Positions 5,945 through 9,647 of a stretch of 9,647 nt of DNA are shown here, one piece after another. The stretch covers positions 1 to 9,647 of the forward strand of contig DAHXMR010000067.1 in NCBI GenBank assembly GCA_027371655.1. Direction: 5' to 3'. Below the pieces are notes generated by a model, which saw only the letters and a list, made by a program, of their open reading frames with translations, had not been told where the DNA came from and made no database searches. Position numbers and translations under genes: made by a program. Source of the DNA: Microcaldota archaeon (GTDB lineage: Archaea > Micrarchaeota > Micrarchaeia > Norongarragalinales > CAINOH01). How positions within the stretch are numbered: the first letter of the stretch is position 1; the number at the start of each line of letters is the position of its first letter.

Positions 5945-5996
5945 CCTTTCTTCTTTTGCGAAAAGAAGAAAGGTCGCGAGACCCCAAAGAAGAAAA
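5945..5996 (+). repeat. intron-like pyrimidine/purine hairpin element outside the tRNA
   Basis: A perfect 13-bp hairpin (CCTTTCTTCTTTT, loop GCG, complement; 5945-5973) is followed by a GGTC-GCGA-GACC mini-hairpin (5972-5983) and a second purine copy CCAAAGAAGAAAA (5984-5996). This is the same order as the block shared by the Ser and Val introns, but it begins 8 nt after the tRNA-Val 3' end. The stretch 5997-6108 shows no gene. Confidence 0.7.
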
Positions 5997-6108
5997 TTAT
6001 TGCGCGTTGGTCGTGAGTCTTGAGTTTTGATTGATTTTTTCGCAATGCTTTTTTCAGGCTTCGCCAACATCCCATATTTGTCCTACTTTTTTTTGCCGTG
6101 CTTGCTTT

Positions 6109-6732
6109 ATGGTCATTCTCGACGTTGGGGCGAAGTTTTGCTTCGACTCGTCCATTTTCTCCTCGACTTTCCCATCGTGCTGCAAGCCGGGCTGCTGCAA
6201 CAGCTCCTGCTGCGAAGCCGGGGCGATAATCGATTTGCAGGAGCGCGACCGCATTTTGTCCCTGAAGGACGATTTGCAAAAATTGCTTTTGGAGGAAAAC
6301 CGGAATCCCAAGGATTGGTTTGTCGAGGCCACCGACGAGGAATTCGCCCGCGCCGACGGAGCGACGGTTTCACAGGAGGAAAAAGCGCTTTACCCCTCGA
6401 CCAACGCGAAAGGCGGCCACTGCGTTCTTTACAACCCCGCGTCAGGGTGCGCGTTGCAAACGCTTGCGTTGAAAAAGGGCGCGCACAAGTGGGCGTACAA
6501 GCCCTCCGCATGCATCCTTTATCCCCTGTTCGAGGACTACGCGGGCGTCATCCGCCCGGACTTGGACGTTGAGATGAACATGTGGTGCACGGACAGCAAA
6601 AACCACTCGACAAGCGTTTTCCGCGCGTGCCTTGAAGAAATCGAATTCGTCGCGGGAAAAGCCGCCGTGGAAAAGCTCAAGCAAATCGAAAAGGACTACG
6701 CTTCCCCGCTTCCGCAGGCAAGCGGAATCTGA
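6109..6732 (+). CDS. Cys-rich DUF3109/YkgJ-like putative metal-binding protein
   Basis: A 207-aa soluble protein. Residues 24-35 hold six cysteines (CCKPGCCNSSCC). A second group follows: GHCVLYNP (103-110), SGCALQTLALKKG (112-124) and KPSACILYPL (131-140). This C...C...KP..C..YP layout is the DUF3109/YkgJ (UPF0153) signature, thought to bind Zn or an Fe-S cluster; no reaction is established. ATG 6109 gives the family-typical MVILD start, and earlier in-frame sequence is low-complexity and Cys/Phe-rich. CATATTTG (6073-6080) is a weak TATA candidate. It converges on the next gene with a 6-nt gap. Confidence 0.75.
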   Translation: MVILDVGAKFCFDSSIFSSTFPSCCKPGCCNSSCCEAGAIIDLQERDRILSLKDDLQKLLLEENRNPKDWFVEATDEEFARADGATVSQEEKALYPSTNAKGGHCVLYNPASGCALQTLALKKGAHKWAYKPSACILYPLFEDYAGVIRPDLDVEMNMWCTDSKNHSTSVFRACLEEIEFVAGKAAVEKLKQIEKDYASPLPQASGI

Positions 6733-6738
6733 TTTTCC

Positions 6739-7536
6739 TTATTCGTACGCCTTCATTATCTGCGCCTCTATTTCTTCCGCGGTTTCCCCGTCGTGCAAAA
6801 GCCGCAGAAGCTTGAATAGGAATATTTTTTCTGGCAGCTCCCGGCTTGAAACCTGCGAGCGCGAAATGACCGCGAGCCTCATCGCAATCTGCGAAACCGT
6901 GGCATTCGCCTTCTCCGCGGGCTTCCCTTCCCCCTTTTGCGCGATGGCCTTCAAGTCGGGTGCAAGCGCGGCCTTCACCGCGTCAAGAAGCGCGTCGCTT
7001 GCGCCCTTCGTAAGCTGCACCTGCCGGTTTCCTACGAACATTATGCCGAGTTCGACCAGCGCGTGAAGGTATTGCCTGATTTTCGCGGGAGTGGGATCGA
7101 ACTCCTTTTTCCCGATTGCCTCGTCCTTCGACAGTCCGAAGTCTTTTCCCGCAAAACCAAGCGGAACAGTTGCCTGCGCGGTCTTCCCCTCGCATCCAAG
7201 CATCTCCTCAAGCATTCCCCGTTCCGAGTCCGACAATTCGATGCCCCTGCGGTGGCACTCCAAATAGATTGGAAGCAACGTTGCGGTCCACTTGCACCAG
7301 CCCGGCCCATCGTTTTTCGAAACAAGATAGCCCGCGTCCGCAAGTTTCTTTGTCACCCGCGAAATTATCCCGGTGTTGGGCTTTTTTTTCGAGTTCCCGC
7401 AGTATATCGTGGAATACGCTTCCGAAATGCGCGTCCATTTCCCGTAATACGCGGCATAAACGCGCGCGGACAGGCCGTCCTGCGCCAAATCCACCGCCAC
7501 GGCCCCGCCCCGGGGGCCGTTTTCGCCACTTGCCAT
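6739..7536 (-). CDS. uncharacterised protein with two winged-helix-like segments
   Basis: I do not recognise the family (265 aa). Residues 36-84 look like a winged helix: a recognition-like helix (NTGIISRVTKKLADAGYLVS) followed by a Gly-rich wing and strand (GPGWCKWTAT). Residues 150-178 repeat the logic (KIRQYLHALVELGIMFV, then RQVQLTKGA). A Lys/Ala/Glu-rich linker (195-212) leads to a helical C-terminus with acidic end. It is probably a DNA-binding regulator, by inference. ATG 7536 follows a TATATAAA promoter at 7581-7588 by about 48 nt; TTG 7566 is an alternative only 18 nt from that box. Confidence 0.7.
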   Translation of the reverse strand: MASGENGPRGGAVAVDLAQDGLSARVYAAYYGKWTRISEAYSTIYCGNSKKKPNTGIISRVTKKLADAGYLVSKNDGPGWCKWTATLLPIYLECHRRGIELSDSERGMLEEMLGCEGKTAQATVPLGFAGKDFGLSKDEAIGKKEFDPTPAKIRQYLHALVELGIMFVGNRQVQLTKGASDALLDAVKAALAPDLKAIAQKGEGKPAEKANATVSQIAMRLAVISRSQVSSRELPEKIFLFKLLRLLHDGETAEEIEAQIMKAYE

Positions 7537-7580
7537 TTTATCGCCCAAAAAGCCCGTTTTCAGCAATTATACCTGTTTGG

Positions 7581-7588
7581 TATATAAA
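7581..7588 (-). promoter_or_regulatory. TATA box of the winged-helix-like gene
   Basis: On the minus strand this reads TTTATATA, the strongest TATA box in the window. Transcription would start near 7558, giving a leader of about 22 nt before ATG 7536. The box lies just 5' (plus sense) of the hairpin block. Confidence 0.6.
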
Positions 7589-7601
7589 TCGGGGGGATGC
7601 G

Positions 7602-7903
7602 GGCAAAGAACCGCAAAGAGATGACCAGCCGAGGGGGGAACCCTCAGGTTCCCCCGGCTCTGGTCGGACGCCGACCCCCTCCTTCTAACTACCTTCTTGG
7701 TGAACGTTAGTCGTGGGAGGGGAGGTCGGCGCACTCGCAAACGTTTTCGTTTGCGAATCTTCGATAGCAATCGAAGTATTCTGCGCCGAGGCAAGGCGTG
7801 AAGGTTGCAAATCAAAATGCCGTTTGGTGACACAACCTTCGCGCCTTGGGGGAACCGTTGGGTTCCCTTCCTTCGGCAGAGGCAACAGAACCGCAAAGAG
7901 ATG
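7602..7903. repeat. gene-free block of six hairpins between imperfect direct repeats
   Basis: The block lies between two imperfect direct repeats, 7602-7623 and 7881-7903, that share AGAACCGCAAAGAGATG and differ by one indel (period 279). Six stems fill it: A 7623-7665; B 7669-7731 (8+6 bp plus inner CTAAC/GTTAG); C 7735-7756; D 7759-7776; E 7792-7848 (16 bp, one T:G); F 7850-7867. A and F share GGGGGAACC with a 4-nt loop. No convincing ORF is present. The fold suggests a structured RNA or a non-autonomous insertion; I could not match it to a known RNA. The remaining 7904-7967 holds only a 6-bp hairpin (7937-7952). Confidence 0.75.
7735..7776 (-). repeat. two-hairpin module, intergenic copy
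   Basis: Read on the minus strand: CTTCGAT-TGCT-ATCGAAG, spacer AT, then TCGCAAACG-AAAA-CGTTTGCGA. Order, stem lengths, spacer and AAAA loop are identical to 1339-1380 in the tRNA-Ser intron. Within the stems, each base difference is matched by a change in its partner. Confidence 0.85.
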
Positions 7904-7967
7904 TATTTGACCGCCCAGACGGCTGATAGGGCACTTGCAGGCCTATGCCTGCCTTGGCGGCAATAGG

Positions 7968-8276
7968 CTATTGATTTGCCTGCTTTGAAACCCACTTTTC
8001 GTAGGGCTGGTACGCCCTTGTAACCTTGGTGGCAACGATGCACGGCACTTCGTATGAGTGAAGTTGCCTTATGCGCGCTTCAAGTTTTTTGTAGCCGCGC
8101 TCCGCGGCCTTGAGGACTAGCACGAATTCTTTTTCCTTGGCGATTTTTCCATTCCATTCGTAAATGGATTTGCAGGGGAAATAGTTTGCGCACGCCGCAA
8201 GCCTCTCTTTCACGGTTGCAAGCGCGATTTTCGCCGCCTCCCCTTCCGAGGCGCAGGTGACATAAACAGAAAGCAT
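7968..8276 (-). CDS. cutA: CutA1-family divalent-cation tolerance protein
   Basis: A 102-aa protein of normal CutA1 length, a small trimeric ferredoxin-like fold. Family features: VTCASEGEAAKIA (6-18), LAACANYFPCKSIYEWNGKI (26-45), EKEFVLVLKA (48-57), LHSYEVPCIVA (72-82) and YEKWV (92-96). CutA1 binds divalent metals such as copper in several organisms, but its physiological role is unsettled. It starts 12 nt after the nuclease gene stop in the same direction, so the two are probably co-transcribed. The stop overlaps a short palindrome (CAATAG-G-CTATTG). Confidence 0.93.
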   Translation of the reverse strand: MLSVYVTCASEGEAAKIALATVKERLAACANYFPCKSIYEWNGKIAKEKEFVLVLKAAERGYKKLEARIRQLHSYEVPCIVATKVTRAYQPYEKWVSKQANQ

Positions 8277-8288
8277 TTCCCATTCCCG

Positions 8289-9341
8289 TCATGCGAGTTG
8301 TGCGAGGGTTTGCTGGCCCTTTTTCTCCGCAACGTCTTCCAATGCCTGCGCGTTCTTTCCCATTTTGCGCAACTCGTGCGCAAGCTCCCGCGCATACCCG
8401 TGCGTGGTGTAGATGGTTTTCGCGCCCGTGCCTTCGGCAAACTGCACAAGGCCGTTGAAGTCGCAGTGGTCGCTCAGAGTGAAGCACGCGTCGCAGTCGA
8501 AAGCGCGCGCGTGCCCCGCGTTCCACCCCGTTGCAAGCGCGGTTGCCACCTTTTTCTTGTACTGGCTTGCAAGCGTGTGCGCAAGCATCGAATTCACCTG
8601 GTGGTGGGGAAGCACCGCGGTGAACGCGCCGGACAGCATTGCCTGCGCCTCGCTTGTGTCCGCCTGCAAGTATTCAAGTTCCGCGCCGTGCGCGTTGTAG
8701 ACCTCGCAAACCTTTGCAACCGGGTTGCTCACTATGGGGGCGGTTTCGCAGTGCTCGTTGAGCGCCTTGATTATTTCCTGCGCCTTGCCAAGCGAGTACC
8801 CCCCGAAAAGCGTTATTTTCCCCCGCGCCTTTTGTTCGGCCTGCCACGCCTTGATTTGCGCATAAGCATGCTCCCTTCCCGGAAAGCGGTATTCGGGGCT
8901 TCCGTAAGTGGCCTCCATCAAAAGCACGTCGCATTCGATGGGCGTGGCCTTTTTCGTGACAAGCGAGTCCTCGGTCTTGAAATCCGCGGTGTAAAGGAAC
9001 GACGCGCCGTCCGCCTGCGCGAACAGCATCGAGCTCCCAAGCACGTGCCCCGCATTCAGAAGTTCAACCTTTAAGTCTTCAGTCTGGAGTCTTGTGCAGT
9101 GCTTGCGCTTGGTTTCCTCGCCGGCTATGCCCCGCGCGTGCATCAACTGCATCGTTGCCTCGGTGGAAACGATTTTTTTCGATGAGGAAAAAGCGCTTGC
9201 GTGGTCGAAGTGCGCGTGCGACACGAACGAGCTCTCGCTTTCGCAATCAAGCCCCAGGACGGTGCCACCGAAATTGCACCTGATTTTGCTGCCCTTTAGG
9301 GAAAGGAATCCTGCGGCATCCGGCGGGGGGGTTTGCGCCAT
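8289..9341 (-). CDS. beta-CASP metallo-beta-lactamase-fold nuclease
   Basis: A 350-aa protein of the YSH1/CPSF-like MBL group, predicted to cleave RNA or DNA with two zinc ions. Ligands: HAHFDH (42-47), H99 in NAGHVLGSSM, D120 in YTADF, and H292 in SDHCDF. LMEATYG (141-147) and GGYSLGKAQEI (180-190) are family motifs, and TTHGYA (312-317) closes the active site. It lacks the KH domains of archaeal FttA/CPSF1 proteins, and its length fits the shorter exonuclease or ligase-associated type. ATG 9341 lies about 26 nt after a TTTTTAAG box, which suggests a leaderless mRNA. It is likely co-transcribed with cutA. Confidence 0.88.
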   Translation of the reverse strand: MAQTPPPDAAGFLSLKGSKIRCNFGGTVLGLDCESESSFVSHAHFDHASAFSSSKKIVSTEATMQLMHARGIAGEETKRKHCTRLQTEDLKVELLNAGHVLGSSMLFAQADGASFLYTADFKTEDSLVTKKATPIECDVLLMEATYGSPEYRFPGREHAYAQIKAWQAEQKARGKITLFGGYSLGKAQEIIKALNEHCETAPIVSNPVAKVCEVYNAHGAELEYLQADTSEAQAMLSGAFTAVLPHHQVNSMLAHTLASQYKKKVATALATGWNAGHARAFDCDACFTLSDHCDFNGLVQFAEGTGAKTIYTTHGYARELAHELRKMGKNAQALEDVAEKKGQQTLAQLA

Positions 9342-9345
9342 AATC

Positions 9346-9372
9346 GCTTAAATAAACGCGACCGCTTAAAAA
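9346..9372. promoter_or_regulatory. divergent promoter region (nuclease and agmatinase-like genes)
   Basis: Minus-strand TTTTTAAG near 9365-9372 is centred about 26 nt before the nuclease ATG. Plus-strand CTTAAATAAAC near 9347-9357 could drive the agmatinase-like gene. The two boxes are only about 15 nt apart. Confidence 0.45.
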
Positions 9373-9438
9373 TTGTCTGCAAGCGCGTTTCCCCAAATCA
9401 ACGTGGGGCCGGTTGCCCCCAAGAGGTTTTCATTTCAA

Positions 9439-9636
9439 ATGAAGCTTGATGTTTTGGCGCAGCCCAACAATTTCGCGTGCCTTGACGCGGAGGATTCCTC
9501 GCTTGAAAAAAGCGCGTTCGCGGTACTGCCCGTTTCTTTCGAGGGCACGGTTTCCTACGGCAAGGGCGCCTCCAAGGGCCCTGCCGCCATTTTGCACGCC
9601 TCCCGAAATTGCAATTTTTCCCGCAAATTTGAATGA
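9439..9636 (+). CDS. speB: agmatinase/ureohydrolase-like, N-terminal part, apparently frameshifted
   Basis: Agmatinase hydrolyses agmatine to putrescine and urea; only the N-terminus lies here. FAVLPVSFEGTVSYGKGASK and the following GPAAILHAS match the ureohydrolase N-terminal core; catalytic Mn ligands would lie beyond the window. ATG 9439 follows AGAGGT (9422-9427) by 11 nt and gives the usual short pre-core segment; a TTG at 9373 is less likely. After ILHAS the frame reads RNCNFSRKFE and stops at 9636. The frame one base later runs open as EIAIFPANLNESYN to the window edge, as a single extra C in the CCC at 9602-9604 would explain. This could be a real frameshift or an assembly error. Confidence 0.7.
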   Translation: MKLDVLAQPNNFACLDAEDSSLEKSAFAVLPVSFEGTVSYGKGASKGPAAILHASRNCNFSRKFE

Positions 9637-9647
9637 AAGTTACAACG

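Noticed and set aside
7602..7967. SRP RNA, RNase P RNA or CRISPR array
   Set aside because: I could not find the SRP helix-8 core or RNase P universal core on either strand. Repeats are not regularly spaced units with unique spacers, so CRISPR is excluded.
7567..8043. Minus-strand frame of 158 codons over the hairpin block
   Set aside because: The translation is Arg/Cys-rich with no motif, runs through perfect hairpins and overlaps the end of cutA.

Overview
This window looks archaeal. The evidence is three tRNA genes interrupted by introns whose boundaries fold as bulge-helix-bulge motifs, an archaeal/eukaryotic-type tryptophanyl-tRNA synthetase, an S26e-like ribosomal protein, TATA-like boxes about 25-30 bases before several starts, and tRNAs without an encoded CCA. 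Bacterial-looking small proteins (YggS/PLPBP, a SlyD-like FKBP, CutA), short spacing and many family-unassigned small proteins would suit a DPANN-type archaeon. That placement is an inference; I cannot name the lineage.

Layout. 17-236 (-): tRNA-Thr(CGT) with a 146-nt intron at the non-canonical position 30/31. 359-1198 (+): DUF92/TMEM19-VTE6-like membrane protein. 1263-1474 (+): tRNA-Ser(CGA) with a 126-nt intron at 37/38. 1518-2147, 2184-2858 and 2914-4053 (+): lipid-anchored FKBP, YggS-type PLP protein and TrpRS. 4083-4958 (-): unrecognised polytopic membrane protein. 5216-5611 (+): S26e-like protein with an extra acidic tail. 5753-5936 (+): tRNA-Val(CAC) with a 112-nt intron at 37/38. 6109-6732 (+): Cys-rich DUF3109/YkgJ-like protein. 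6739-7536 (-): unrecognised protein with two winged-helix-like segments. 7602-7903: a gene-free block of six hairpins between imperfect direct repeats. 7968-8276 and 8289-9341 (-): CutA and a beta-CASP metallo-beta-lactamase nuclease. 9439 to the right edge (+): the start of an agmatinase-like gene that appears frameshifted near 9601.

The most striking signal is a family of hairpin elements shared by the tRNA introns and intergenic DNA. The Ser and Val introns are homologous: they share a 35-nt 5' block and a 23-nt middle block. The Ser intron has about 45 nt inserted between these blocks. That insert is a two-hairpin module whose close relative lies outside any tRNA at 7735-7776 on the other strand. 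The stems differ only by paired (compensatory) changes, while the AT spacer and the AAAA loop are unchanged. A third element with the architecture of the shared block (pyrimidine arm, purine arm, short linker, second purine arm) sits just 3' of tRNA-Val. The Thr intron carries two further hairpins with TTGCAA ends. This looks like a set of small, structure-conserved, possibly mobile elements that insert into tRNA introns and intergenic regions; mobility itself is inferred.

The protein genes are mostly housekeeping: translation (TrpRS, S26e, tRNAs), protein folding at the membrane (FKBP), PLP homeostasis (YggS), nucleic-acid processing (MBL) and polyamine metabolism (agmatinase). Many sit as single genes or short runs, so the window does not form one pathway.
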